In this document: positions 26,201-34,161 of the stretch, one piece after another | How positions within the stretch are numbered: the first letter of the stretch is position 1 | Layout of the letters: each line of letters starts with the position of its first letter | Assembly (NCBI GenBank): GCA_026645575.1 | Contig: JAPKMW010000031.1 | Span: 1 to 64,000, forward strand | Direction: 5' to 3' | DNA from: Caldilineaceae bacterium | GTDB taxonomy: Bacteria > Chloroflexota > Anaerolineae > Caldilineales > Caldilineaceae | DNA length: 64,000 nt | Made by a program: the position numbers and the translations under genes | The notes under the pieces: model-generated | What the model was told of the DNA's origin: nothing | The model's input: the letters and a program-made list of their open reading frames with translations, nothing else | Databases searched by the model: none

Positions 26201-27402
26201 TGAACCATGTTGTCGGCGGTGCCATTGACTTCAATGCCGCCACCGGCGCGATTGGCGTGGTTGCCCTGAATGAGACCACCATCAACCTGTACCGTACTAC
26301 CGGGGACGGCGAGGATGCCACCGCCGCTCCCAGCAGCGCCATTGGCGGTGTTGCTCATAATCGTCGTATTGCGCACTGTGAGTGTGCCGCCATCGGTAAA
26401 GAGGCCGCCACCGCCTTGGTCAGCATCGGCGCCACTTGCGCGGTTGTTGGCAATCATGGCATCTTCAACAACGAGCGCGCCACTGGCGGAATTCCAAAGC
26501 GCTCCCCCTTCGGCATTGGCGACATTGTTGTTGGCTTCGCCACCGATCATCTGCACGCTGCCGTTGCCAGAGGTGTGTAAGCCGCCACCGTTGATACCGG
26601 CAGTGTTGTTATTGAGTGAAAGATTGTTGAAAGTTACTGTGCCGGCGTCATTTTCAACCCCACCACCAGCGCGGGCGGCGGCATTATCATTGATCGCGCC
26701 GCCGTTGACCACAAGAATGGCATTGGGGCCATTAAGGATACCGCCACCGTTGCCCAATCCCGTTGTGGCTTGGTTCATGGCAACCTGGGTATTGTTGAGA
26801 GTGGCAACGCTATTGGGGCCGTTGTAGAGCGCGCCGCCCCCCTGCCCTGGTTCGTCGCCCAAAGCGCGGTTGTTGGTCAAGATGCTCGCGTTGATCGTCA
26901 CTGCGCCCAGATTCAAGATGCCGCCACCGTTGCCGTCCGGTTCGGGCACGCCATTAGCAATGGTCACATCGGCAAAGATCACCTCAGCCATTGGCATAAT
27001 ATGAAAGACCCGGTCAATTGCGCTCTCCGGATCCGCCCCGGCCTGAATTGTAGTGACATCCGCTCCGGCGCCACTGATCAACAGCGGGGCATGGATATCG
27101 AGATCACCGGTTTGATTGGCATCTTCCTCGGCGCCGGGGCGGCTGAGGGTATAGGCTTCGGCGCCCAGTTGGATGGTAAAAGGAGCGGTGCCGGTCAAGG
27201 TGCAACCGCCAAAATCATGGTGGATATTCACCGCTTCAATGGCTTCACGCAAAGAACAGCTATCTTGCGTGTTGCCGCCGAACTCATCTTGCGTTGTTGT
27301 CACGTTGATTGTCCCATCGGCATAGGCAACCGATGGGCTTACCAGTAGATATAGCAGCAGTAGGCAGACAAAACTCTGAAGGGTCACTTTCGGCAAAGAC
27401 AT
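23209..27402 (-). CDS. giant secreted right-handed beta-helix protein with terminal propeller-like region
   Basis: 1397 residues. A signal peptide (CLLLLYLLVSPSVAYA) leads to VTTTQDEFGG and SCSLREAIEAVN, the usual start of CSLREA-type beta-helix surface proteins. Residues about 100-960 are dozens of beta-helix coils rich in GGGI/GGAL and NNTA motifs, arranged as near-identical 149-residue supermodules. A choice-of-anchor-Q-like end (NGVDQREVTRPQGANCDLGAYE) follows, then about 300 residues with repeated D-rich strands (DEDILVYDFASATWQMIFDG) and the tail LFLPLVER, similar to that of the neighbouring DUF4331 protein. ATG 27402 is chosen for the signal peptide. Probably an adhesin or surface scaffold. 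Confidence 0.85.
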   Translation of the reverse strand: MSLPKVTLQSFVCLLLLYLLVSPSVAYADGTINVTTTQDEFGGNTQDSCSLREAIEAVNIHHDFGGCTLTGTAPFTIQLGAEAYTLSRPGAEEDANQTGDLDIHAPLLISGAGADVTTIQAGADPESAIDRVFHIMPMAEVIFADVTIANGVPEPDGNGGGILNLGAVTINASILTNNRALGDEPGQGGGALYNGPNSVATLNNTQVAMNQATTGLGNGGGILNGPNAILVVNGGAINDNAAARAGGGVENDAGTVTFNNLSLNNNTAGINGGGLHTSGNGSVQMIGGEANNNVANAEGGALWNSASGALVVEDAMIANNRASGADADQGGGGLFTDGGTLTVRNTTIMSNTANGAAGSGGGILAVPGSTVQVDGGLIQGNHANRAGGGIEVNGTADNMVHATLKNVELSGNTTGAAPGNGGALHITGVAKVTVSNATVTNNHADAEGGGLWNSAVGTLLVIDSTLTGNSAAGNDADQGGGALFNDGGEMTVIDTTLVNNHATGTAGSGGGILANAGSMLSVANSTLADNRASRAGGGIEVNATAASTATAKLDDVDFTNNATGAAPGNGGALHITGPATVTINGGTATGNRAAAEGGGFWNSAVGTLTVQNVTLENNTASGAAADQGGGALFTDGGAMSVFNTTMTGNKADGAAGSGGGILAVPGSTLTITGGALISNTASRAGGAIEVNGVVTNTVTATLNGVTMLNNLTGPAPGNGGALHITGAATVTVNGGMVMGNRAVAEGGGLWNSAIGTLTVVGTKIIDNLASGNDADQGGGGLFNDGGDLSVSNAIIRANRADGTAGSGGGILNNLGTLIVTASTIAGNHSNRAGGGVEDNAGESVRLQNVRLLKNSTGDAPGNGGALHITGAGTVDVVDSIVAENSAAAEGGGLWNSAVGILRVSGTTLNKNLTTNSGDGDGATAQGGGALFNDGGLLTVSNSTITGNGTNNGNGGGLLNAAGTSTVINVTLATNDGSGIANATGTVELANSIVAANETDCVGPISTNGAPNLDSDGSCGATITDDPRLGMLANNGGKTATLALLAGSPALAAGDDAICAAAPVNGVDQREVTRPQGANCDLGAYEADGAAFTNLLFVSSRSSGQAGDVAFRDEDILVYDFASATWQMIFDGSDVGVTKDVNAFTFDRDGNLLLSFNGPTDVPGLGAVDDSDVVRFIPTTLGHDTAGSFAWYLRGADVGLTTDSEDIDAISFTAEGHLVVSTIGNFDTPGARGHDEDLFRLDNATFGNPSRGDWRLYFDGSRVGLANEDINGVTIDSANGDLYLTVKDTFAFADMTIDADDIFVCMLAGSGADTSCTYRLFWGSAQYASGSKNLDGIHLGLLPARFVAGVRSGSLETITPEAAAEDDDADDVDIDDPPFDEAVSGELLNNLFLPLVER
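24716..26494 (-). repeat. 447-bp tandem supermodules inside the beta-helix gene
   Basis: An anchor GCGGAATTCCA recurs with its GAATTC at 24716, 25148, 25595, 26042 and 26489. Intervals are 432, 447, 447 and 447 bp, so the modules keep frame (149 residues; 144 in one). Each encodes the same order of beta-helix coils, from GTLxVxxxTLxxN through DQGGGALFxDGG and GSGGGILA to APGNGGALHITG. This is recent tandem duplication with divergence. Confidence 0.85.
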
Positions 27403-28044
27403 GACTGAATCTTTCTTTGAGACAATTCTCGATGAACAGCTCGTTGCCAAGTTCCCTTGAAACGATACTTGCAACTGTACTTGACACCGTGCATCGAGAA
27501 GTACTTGGCTCGGTTTTTCTCCCGCAGCCGTTATTACCAAACCCAATTCATAAGACTTACCCAAAAGCAGGCACGTTCTATGCAAAGTCCGACTGTGGGA
27601 AAGCGTCGGATTGCCAGAGGCGAACCTATTCCGATCCATTCATACACACGCTAGGGCGGTAACAATTGCACCTGCATAAGACTTGCGCAGGAACTGTCAC
27701 CCGATAACTTGTTGTCTGCTCCTTCTTTCGTTTTACGCTGCTTACTGCTCTCCTCCTCCTTTTCTGAATGACTCCACCGGTGGCAAGCGGTAGATAGACC
27801 TTCCACTCGTGGACACTTGCCGCTGTGTTGTTGCTGGCGCTGGCAACACAGTGAAGCGTGAGTAGAACTTTCGTAAAGAAAAGCGATTGTAAATTAACCA
27901 ATTACCGTTGGTATAGCCGTAGGTGGGGTTACAAACCCACCTGTCTTCGGGAACCGTGCGGTTTGTACCCCCACCTACGCTACTGGTGTTAAGTCAGAAA
28001 TTGACAACAGCTTGTTCTGACGAAACCGCTACTGACAGCTTCAC
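27403..28044. other. 642-bp intergenic region, leader of the beta-helix gene
   Basis: No convincing gene. It holds the beta-helix leader (weak AAAGAAAG Shine-Dalgarno) and a hairpin at 27919-27978 (GTAGGTGGGG arm, 19-bp stem with one mismatch) past the DUF4331 stop. A 91-codon minus frame at 27626-27901 encodes a short hydrophobic start and VYLPLATG, reminiscent of the LPxV tails of neighbours, perhaps the remnant of a lost gene. Confidence 0.6.
27919..27978. repeat. hairpin downstream of the first DUF4331 gene
   Basis: Arms 27919-27937 and 27960-27978 pair over 18 of 19 bases around a 22-nt loop, 67 nt after the DUF4331 stop at 28045. It lacks a T-run. Confidence 0.7.
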
Positions 28045-30402
28045 TTAATCAGTCACAATTGGCAGGTAAGCTTTGCTGGCTTGGGTTGTGTCAGGGGTGT
28101 TGCTGCCATTGCCTGCTTCCTGTGCCTCGATCACCTCATCTTCGTCCACACCTTCGGGTTCGACCACGGTGGCCGGGTCAACCTCGTTACGCCAGAGCGA
28201 ACTGCTCAACACGCTGGTGCCTGCGGCCATGTTACTGCCGGCAGCGGCAACGGTCGTTGCGCTGGTGCTATACTCAATGTAAAGCACCGGTGCTAGGGAG
28301 ACACTGCCGTCATAGGCCCAGGCTTCACGCTCCCCCGTCCCCGTCACCATGATGTTGATCGCATTGTTGGCGCTCCAACCACCGCGGTTGACGATCTCCT
28401 GAATCACTGTGCTGAGGTCTGGTGTCCAATACCGTTCGTTCTTCTTCCACTCCGGCACGTTGTTCCAGGCCACCTTGGCGCTCGTGGCGGTGCGACTGCT
28501 GATATTGTTACGGGTGTCGGTAAAGGCGGCGGCATTATCGGCGGCTTCGGCGCCGACCTGCAAGTTCGTCGCCTTGCTGTCACTCTGTTTGGCAACAAAG
28601 GCAACGTGGGCCTTCTGAATGGTTGCGCCAGCCGGGATGTTGACCTCGGCAAAGTGCAGCCCGATGGTTTGGCGGTCTTCGCCTAAATCGAGGTCGCGGC
28701 TGGTAAAGTAGACCGAGCCGCGCTTGCTCTCTTCGGCATCATCACGCCCGGCTTTGATCAGGGCCGTCGTCGATTCAACGGTCGGTTGGCCGGTGGTGGG
28801 GTTGTCATGGATGTGTTCCTGCCCACTTTGCGCCAGCGCCATATAGGGGAATTCGCTGCGGAAGGGGCGATCATTAAAGTCGATGCCATCATCCAGGACG
28901 CCGATCAGCGCCGGGTTGAAGCTAAAGCTGGTGTCACGGCCATCCAGCACCGGGTAGGCGGCGCCGGCCACGGCCAGCAACTCAATTTCGACAACGTCGT
29001 CAAAGAGACGACGGCCATTGGGGAAGCCACAAGCATCACCGCCCAACACACCCAAGCGGCTGGGGGTCGGCGAACAGAGGTCGCCCTTGATGGCGGTGTT
29101 GATGCGAATCATCTCGGCAGGCACAACGTTGGCCGGTTGGTTGACATTGAAGCCGGCGGGTAAAGTCACCGGGCCGTTCTTGGTTTGGATGGTAAAGGGA
29201 GCGGCTAGTTTCATGCCGGTGAGGAAGATGTCAAAGATGTCGCCGCGACCAGAGCGGGGCGTTTCCACATCCACTTCGGTGCTGCAATCGTCATTGGCAT
29301 CGCCCGGCAGCGGGACACCATAGAGGGCGCACAGCAAGCGGCCCAACTCCGGATCTTCCACGCTGCGTTGGAGCAAGGCGCCCACATCTTCACCCAGGGC
29401 ATCGGTGTAAATCGGCAGATCGAGTGAAGGATCGATGCTGTTGAAGGCATCTTTCAATGCCAACGGAATCACCACTTCATTGACCAACGGCATCCCCAAG
29501 CGGGAGACCTGGATGGCGTCGCCGCTGTTTTCCAGCGCACCGAGGCCGGCCGCGCCCTTGAGGACACGGGTAGTCGGGCGGCTGGCCGTGGCCCACACGC
29601 CCAACACTGGTTCATCGCCTTGGGTCAAACGGCTGATCGGTACTTCGATGACCATACTGTGGTTGTTGAAGCCAGCAACCGAATCGACGGGATCATTATT
29701 GCCGCTGCTGTAACCGATGGGCGGTTGTTGGCCGCGCAGGGTTAAGAGGTCAAAGACTTGCAGATCAACCCAGAAGGCATCATCGGTCTGGCCGGCATAG
29801 ATTTGGATCTCATCGCTGCCATCGGTGACATTGTAGGTGAAGCTCTTTTCCAGGTCGGCAAAATTCGGTGTTGATTTGTTGCCAATGTTAACCGGCGCCG
29901 TTAATTCATTGTCGACGAGGACTTTGTCACCACCAGCGCTGCTTTCGGTGATGGTGATGCGTTGTTGACGATTCCAGTTGGCGCCGTCGTTGCCAATCGG
30001 CCCTGTGTTATAGAGAAAGGTCAGCGGGTTCTGCACTTCCACGTTACTGGAAAGCGTATAGGTGTAATCCGCTTTGGCGTCGCCATTGTTATCCACATGA
30101 ATGCTATAGAGAACGCCGTTGCCCCATTCAAAATAGTTGGGGCCGCCTTCCGGCCCTTCAAAGGGAATCCAACTGCCGACCAGCACCAGATTGTCGGGAT
30201 TCGCCGGGGAGATAAAGACATAGGTATCAGTGTTGTCCGCATATTGATCCTGCGAGATGAGCGGCGCCTCGCGATGGCTGGAGGCGTTGACGCTCCCCTG
30301 GTCGACCACCAGCGACGTGGTGGTGAGCAGCAGCGGCGTCGCCAGCACGGCAAGGGCCAGGCCCAGCCGTGCGAGCAGATGTTTCCTTGGTTTGGTGTTC
30401 AT
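28045..30402 (-). CDS. secreted DUF4331 protein with C-terminal beta-sandwich domain
   Basis: 785 residues. A signal peptide (LLARLGLALAVLATPLLL, then VNASSHREAP) precedes the DUF4331 domain, which opens with SSHREAPLISQDQYADNTD and contains GGPNYFEWGNGVLYSIHVDN and CGFPNGRRLFDDVVEIELLA. Residues about 560-745 form an extra beta-rich domain (GSVYFTSRDLDLGEDRQTIG, VIQEIVNRGGWSANNAINIM) like carbohydrate-binding/disaggregatase-related sandwiches. It ends SKAYLPIVTD. Strong AAGGAGA before ATG 30402. DUF4331 has no known biochemical role. It is a tandem paralogue of 30612-32294 and lies in the NicO block. Confidence 0.85.
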   Translation of the reverse strand: MNTKPRKHLLARLGLALAVLATPLLLTTTSLVVDQGSVNASSHREAPLISQDQYADNTDTYVFISPANPDNLVLVGSWIPFEGPEGGPNYFEWGNGVLYSIHVDNNGDAKADYTYTLSSNVEVQNPLTFLYNTGPIGNDGANWNRQQRITITESSAGGDKVLVDNELTAPVNIGNKSTPNFADLEKSFTYNVTDGSDEIQIYAGQTDDAFWVDLQVFDLLTLRGQQPPIGYSSGNNDPVDSVAGFNNHSMVIEVPISRLTQGDEPVLGVWATASRPTTRVLKGAAGLGALENSGDAIQVSRLGMPLVNEVVIPLALKDAFNSIDPSLDLPIYTDALGEDVGALLQRSVEDPELGRLLCALYGVPLPGDANDDCSTEVDVETPRSGRGDIFDIFLTGMKLAAPFTIQTKNGPVTLPAGFNVNQPANVVPAEMIRINTAIKGDLCSPTPSRLGVLGGDACGFPNGRRLFDDVVEIELLAVAGAAYPVLDGRDTSFSFNPALIGVLDDGIDFNDRPFRSEFPYMALAQSGQEHIHDNPTTGQPTVESTTALIKAGRDDAEESKRGSVYFTSRDLDLGEDRQTIGLHFAEVNIPAGATIQKAHVAFVAKQSDSKATNLQVGAEAADNAAAFTDTRNNISSRTATSAKVAWNNVPEWKKNERYWTPDLSTVIQEIVNRGGWSANNAINIMVTGTGEREAWAYDGSVSLAPVLYIEYSTSATTVAAAGSNMAAGTSVLSSSLWRNEVDPATVVEPEGVDEDEVIEAQEAGNGSNTPDTTQASKAYLPIVTD

Positions 30403-30505
30403 ACAATCTCCTTATAGAATAACGTTGGGAACTTGCCAAGCTTCGGTCATTGGGCTGTGATGCAAAACGGCGGTGTGCAGAAGCAAGGCTTGTCCTATTG
30501 CTAGA

Positions 30506-30554
30506 TTGAAAGATGAATCCTGAAGTTGAGCCGACCGCTGGATTCATCTTTCAA
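30506..30554 (-). terminator. 15-bp hairpin past the second DUF4331 gene
   Basis: TTGAAAGATGAATCC (30506-30520) pairs perfectly with GGATTCATCTTTCAA (30540-30554). It lies 58 nt after the DUF4331 stop at 30612. There is no clear T-tract, so it may be a 3'-end stabiliser or a Rho-assisted site. Between it and the stop are GTAGTCCAGAGTCC words (30565-30603). Confidence 0.5.
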
Positions 30555-30611
30555 GTCATCAAACACGTAGTCTAGAGTCCGTAGTCCAGAGTCCAGAGTC
30601 CGTTCATTGCC

Positions 30612-32294
30612 CTATGGCTGGGTCACCCCAGCATCCCGACCGACCCACGAGAGCAGGAGGGTGAAGAAGGGGTTGGTGTGCCAGTGATTCTGACCGGATT
30701 GAGCCAGCCCCAGATAGGGGAAGATGTTGGGCAGTTCTTCGACCTTGGTGCGCTTGTAGTAGGGTACGTCGTTGTAGTGGACGTTGTCATTCAACACGTT
30801 GACAAGCGCCGGGTTGAAGGTAAAACTGGCGTCACGACCATCCAACACTTGATAGGCGGCGCCGGCCACGGCCAGCAACTCAATCTCCACAACATCATCA
30901 AAGAGACGGCGACCATTGGGGAAGCCACAAGCATCGCCACCCAACACACCCAAGCGGCTGGGGGTCGGCGAACAGGTGTCACCTTTGATGTCGGTGTTAA
31001 TGCGAATCATTTCCCCTGGCACCACGTTGGCTGGTTGGTTGACATTGAAGCCGGCCGGCAGGGTGACAGGGCCGCCCGCCGTCTGAATCGTAAAGGGTTT
31101 CGCCAACTTCATCCCAGTGAGGAAGATGTCGAAGATGTCGCCGCGGCCGGAGCGAGGTGTGCCGGCGGTAAATTCGGTCTTGCAATCCTTGTTGCTGTCG
31201 CCCGGCAGCGGCACCTGATAGAGTGCGCATAGCAGGTTGCCAATCTCCGGATCTTCTACACTCTTCTGCAAGAGGTCCCGAATGGCGTTGCCGGCGACAC
31301 CCGTGTAGAGCAGCAGATCGGTGCTGGGTGGAATGCTGTTAAAGGCATCCTTAAGCGCCAACGGAATCACCACTTCGTTGACCAGCGGCATCCCCAAGCG
31401 GGAGACCTGGACATAGGTTGTCGAATTGCTGATGGTGTTCAATGCCCCAATCACACGGGTGGTGGCGCGGCGGGTGCCAGCCCAGACGCCCAAGACCGGT
31501 TCGTTGCCCTGCTTGACACGGGCCACCGGCACTTCGATCACCAGACTGTGAACATTAAATGCCGAGACCGAATCGACCGGCTTGTTGTTATCGGCGGTGT
31601 AGCCAATCGGCGCGGCCTGCCCGCGCAGGGTCAAGAGATCAAAGACCTGCAAGTCAACCCAGAAGGGGTCATCCGTCTGGCCGGCATAGACTTTCATGGT
31701 TCCTTGCGGCGCATTGAAGGTGTAGATTGCCGCATCGGCCAGGCTCTGATAGTTGGGGGTTGATTTCTCGCCAATGTTGACCGGCGCCGCCGATTTGTTG
31801 CCGACAATGACGGTAGAGGCGCCGGCTTCGGTCTGTTCGGTTACGGTGTAGAACTGTTGGCGGTTCCAGTCCGGGTCATTGAGACCAGTGATGGCGCCCA
31901 CATTGTAGAGGAAGGTGTTGGGAGTTTTCACCTGCACTTTGCTCGACAGCGTATAGGTAATGTCGGCCTTGGCGTCGCCGTCGTTATCAATATAGAGGTC
32001 ATAGAGCGCCGAATCATCCCACTCGAAGTAGTTGGGGCCACCTTCTGGTCCTTCAAAGGGTATCCAGGCGCCAACCAGGACAACGTTGTTCTGATTCTCC
32101 GGCGACAGGAAGACATAGGTGTCGGTGTTGTCGGCATAGGGATCTTTCGAGATCAAGGGCGCTTCGCGATGGCTGGAAGCGCTGGCCTGCGATTGGTTGG
32201 CGATCAAAACCGCTGTGATAAGCAGCAGCGGCGTCAAGATGGCGCAACTGAGCAGTGCCAGTCGGCGCACTGATGGTGGAAAAGTAAGCTTCAT
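30612..32294 (-). CDS. secreted DUF4331 protein (short paralogue)
   Basis: 560 residues from ATG 32294 (AAAGGAATT upstream); an ATG six codons earlier is possible. The signal peptide (LALLSCAILTPLLLITAVLI) is followed by ASASSHREAPLISKDPYADN. It matches the 28045-30402 protein closely across the whole DUF4331 domain (e.g. GGPNYFEWDDSALYDLYIDN, CGFPNGRRLFDDVVEIELLA), but ends about 200 residues earlier and lacks both the beta-sandwich domain and the LPxV tail. The pair arose by tandem duplication, then one copy gained or the other lost the C-terminal domain. Located between NicO and its paralogue on the same strand. Confidence 0.85.
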   Translation of the reverse strand: MKLTFPPSVRRLALLSCAILTPLLLITAVLIANQSQASASSHREAPLISKDPYADNTDTYVFLSPENQNNVVLVGAWIPFEGPEGGPNYFEWDDSALYDLYIDNDGDAKADITYTLSSKVQVKTPNTFLYNVGAITGLNDPDWNRQQFYTVTEQTEAGASTVIVGNKSAAPVNIGEKSTPNYQSLADAAIYTFNAPQGTMKVYAGQTDDPFWVDLQVFDLLTLRGQAAPIGYTADNNKPVDSVSAFNVHSLVIEVPVARVKQGNEPVLGVWAGTRRATTRVIGALNTISNSTTYVQVSRLGMPLVNEVVIPLALKDAFNSIPPSTDLLLYTGVAGNAIRDLLQKSVEDPEIGNLLCALYQVPLPGDSNKDCKTEFTAGTPRSGRGDIFDIFLTGMKLAKPFTIQTAGGPVTLPAGFNVNQPANVVPGEMIRINTDIKGDTCSPTPSRLGVLGGDACGFPNGRRLFDDVVEIELLAVAGAAYQVLDGRDASFTFNPALVNVLNDNVHYNDVPYYKRTKVEELPNIFPYLGLAQSGQNHWHTNPFFTLLLSWVGRDAGVTQP

Positions 32295-32334
32295 ACAAGT
32301 AATTCCTTTCATAATGATGAATGAATAACAGCGA

Positions 32335-32396
32335 TTGATGATGGATTGAGTAATTCGTGATTCATGTGACGTAATTCGTGTTGCGTAGCCTCCTTT
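32335..32396. repeat. AATTCGTGATTC word array ahead of the short DUF4331 gene
   Basis: The 295-bp gap between NicO and DUF4331 contains GATTGAGTAATTCGTGATTC and GACGTAATTCGTGTTGCG words. The rest of the gap shows no feature beyond an AAAGGAATT Shine-Dalgarno near 32305. Confidence 0.45.
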
Positions 32397-32589
32397 TGTT
32401 TGCAAATTGTCCAGGCCGGCTGATTTTGGACCGCGTTTAAGAGAGGTGGAAGCTTTTGTCGCTTGCCACAGGGATGCCGACCGCTTTTTGTGTTTTGGGA
32501 ATCTATTGGTTGGTTCGATTGTTTGTGTCTTTGTTGAGTAGTTGCTTAGAGGAATAAGCACCTACTCAACCAACGAACCTACCAACTAC

Positions 32590-34161
32590 CTACCCCAACG
32601 TAAAGATGCCGATGTTCATCAGTGCTTGGACAGTAATGCCAACCCCAACAACAGTGATAAACAATGCGCTGGCGACTGGGACAAAACGGAAGAGGGGGCC
32701 GCTTTCAGGGATGCGTTGAAAGAACTTGCCGGCATAGACCAGCACCACCCCGATGGCGGTGAGGACGCTGGCCAGCCCCAGGCTGAACATGACAATGAGC
32801 GCCAGGCCAAAGCCGACCCGTTGCAAGCTAATGGCGCCCAACATCAACACCAGCGCCGAGGGACAGGGCAGCAGACCACCAGAGATGCCAAGCGCCAGCA
32901 ACCCACGCCAAGTGATTGGTGAACCATCCACCCCTGGCGGCATATGATGGTGATCATGGTCATGATGGTGATGGTCATGGCTGTGATCATGGCTGTGATC
33001 ATGGCTGTGATCATGGCTGTGATCATGATGGTGATGATGGCCGTGATGATGATGGTGATTTTGACCAGTGACAAAACTATGTAACCGATCCTTGATCATG
33101 ACGGCCCCGATAACGACGACAAGAACGCCCGATGCCATACTGAGCCAGGGGTAGAGCTGCTCTGGCAGAATAAACTGAGCCGCAAAGAGGGTGACAAAGC
33201 CGAGAGCAAAGACGCCTGCCGTGTGGGTAATGGTGGTGGTGAGGCCCAAGAAGAGCGCATGACGCACCGTCCCCCGTGAGCCGACCAGATAGGCGCCGAC
33301 AATGGTCTTGCCATGACCGGGCGAGAAGGCATGAGCCGCGCCCCAGCCAAAGGCGGCCAACAAGGCCAGCAGGATGGTCAACGGTGTGACCGTCGTCACA
33401 TTGATCAACTCGGCAAAGGGATCGGCCGGTCGACCGGCGCTGACTGGCGCACTTTGGGCCGCAGCGGCAGTTGTTGACTGTTCCACGGCTGCCCCGGCCA
33501 CTGGCGTAAACTGAAAGCTGGCCCGATTCACTGCCAGGGGCGATTGCAACAAATTATCAGGGTAGGTTTGCAACGCCTGGCTCACATCGCTGGCCGGCAC
33601 GGAGGAGCTTTCCAACTGAGCGCCGGCGCTGCCCTGGACGATCACTTCCTGCCAGCCGATATGATCAGCATAAGTCGTGTCCTGATACTCGGCTTGCCAA
33701 AGGGTAGGTTGGGCGTCAAAGGGTGTTGACCATTCTGTCACCAACCGCAGGGTTGGCAACCCGGCTTGACCGGTGGGGAAGGTCAACTCATGCTGTACCG
33801 GTGTCCAGGGGTGAGTTGACCCATTCAGTTGTAACTCCAGTTGGGTCGGCAAGGTTGTTAGCAGTTGCGCCATATAGCGATCTTGTTCGGCTTGATCGAC
33901 CGTGCCGTCGCTGTTGGCATCCATCCGGGTGCGCTCCTGGTGCGCCGGGATTTCGGCCATGTCTACAATGTAGGTCAAATGGATCTGGTTCTGCTCGACG
34001 GTCAGACGGCTATAGCGATTGACCGTAAAATTGCCCAGCGGGTGGGCCAGCGCTCTGCTGGGTAGCAGGAGAATCAGCGTCAGCGTAAACCCAATCAGAA
34101 AGGATGCTCGCTTGGTCCGGGTCACAGTGGACCGGCCGCTTGCCAACATTTGTGCCAACAT
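32590..34161 (-). CDS. NicO-type nickel/cobalt transporter with periplasmic domain and His-rich loop
   Basis: 523 residues. A signal segment (FLIGFTLTLILLLPSRALA) precedes a 190-residue external domain opening HPLGNFTVNRYSRL with an EF-hand-like DANSDGTVDQAE. After a linker, six or so membrane segments carry the NicO signatures HAFSPGHGKTIVGAYLVG and GGLLPCPSALVLMLGA. Between them lies a loop with 4-5 HSHD repeats inside a run of about 35 His/Asp residues, suited to bind Ni, Co or Zn. ATG 34161 has GAGGAAC upstream. It is the first gene of the DUF4331 block, which suggests the block handles a transition metal; import versus export is not decided. Confidence 0.85.
   Translation of the reverse strand: MLAQMLASGRSTVTRTKRASFLIGFTLTLILLLPSRALAHPLGNFTVNRYSRLTVEQNQIHLTYIVDMAEIPAHQERTRMDANSDGTVDQAEQDRYMAQLLTTLPTQLELQLNGSTHPWTPVQHELTFPTGQAGLPTLRLVTEWSTPFDAQPTLWQAEYQDTTYADHIGWQEVIVQGSAGAQLESSSVPASDVSQALQTYPDNLLQSPLAVNRASFQFTPVAGAAVEQSTTAAAAQSAPVSAGRPADPFAELINVTTVTPLTILLALLAAFGWGAAHAFSPGHGKTIVGAYLVGSRGTVRHALFLGLTTTITHTAGVFALGFVTLFAAQFILPEQLYPWLSMASGVLVVVIGAVMIKDRLHSFVTGQNHHHHHGHHHHHDHSHDHSHDHSHDHSHDHHHHDHDHHHMPPGVDGSPITWRGLLALGISGGLLPCPSALVLMLGAISLQRVGFGLALIVMFSLGLASVLTAIGVVLVYAGKFFQRIPESGPLFRFVPVASALFITVVGVGITVQALMNIGIFTLG

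Noticed and set aside
25234..26580. 448-codon plus-strand frame opposite the beta-helix gene
   Set aside because: It is an antisense shadow of a GC-rich repetitive coding region; the minus frame has a signal peptide and family motifs, the plus frame has none.
27626..27901. 91-codon minus-strand frame with VYLPLATG
   Set aside because: Too short and basic, without a clear start signal. Kept only as a possible remnant in the tail-motif finding.
32295..32561. Longer N-terminus for the short DUF4331 protein
   Set aside because: The extra 89 residues come from short-word repeat DNA and would bury the signal peptide; ATG 32294 fits better.
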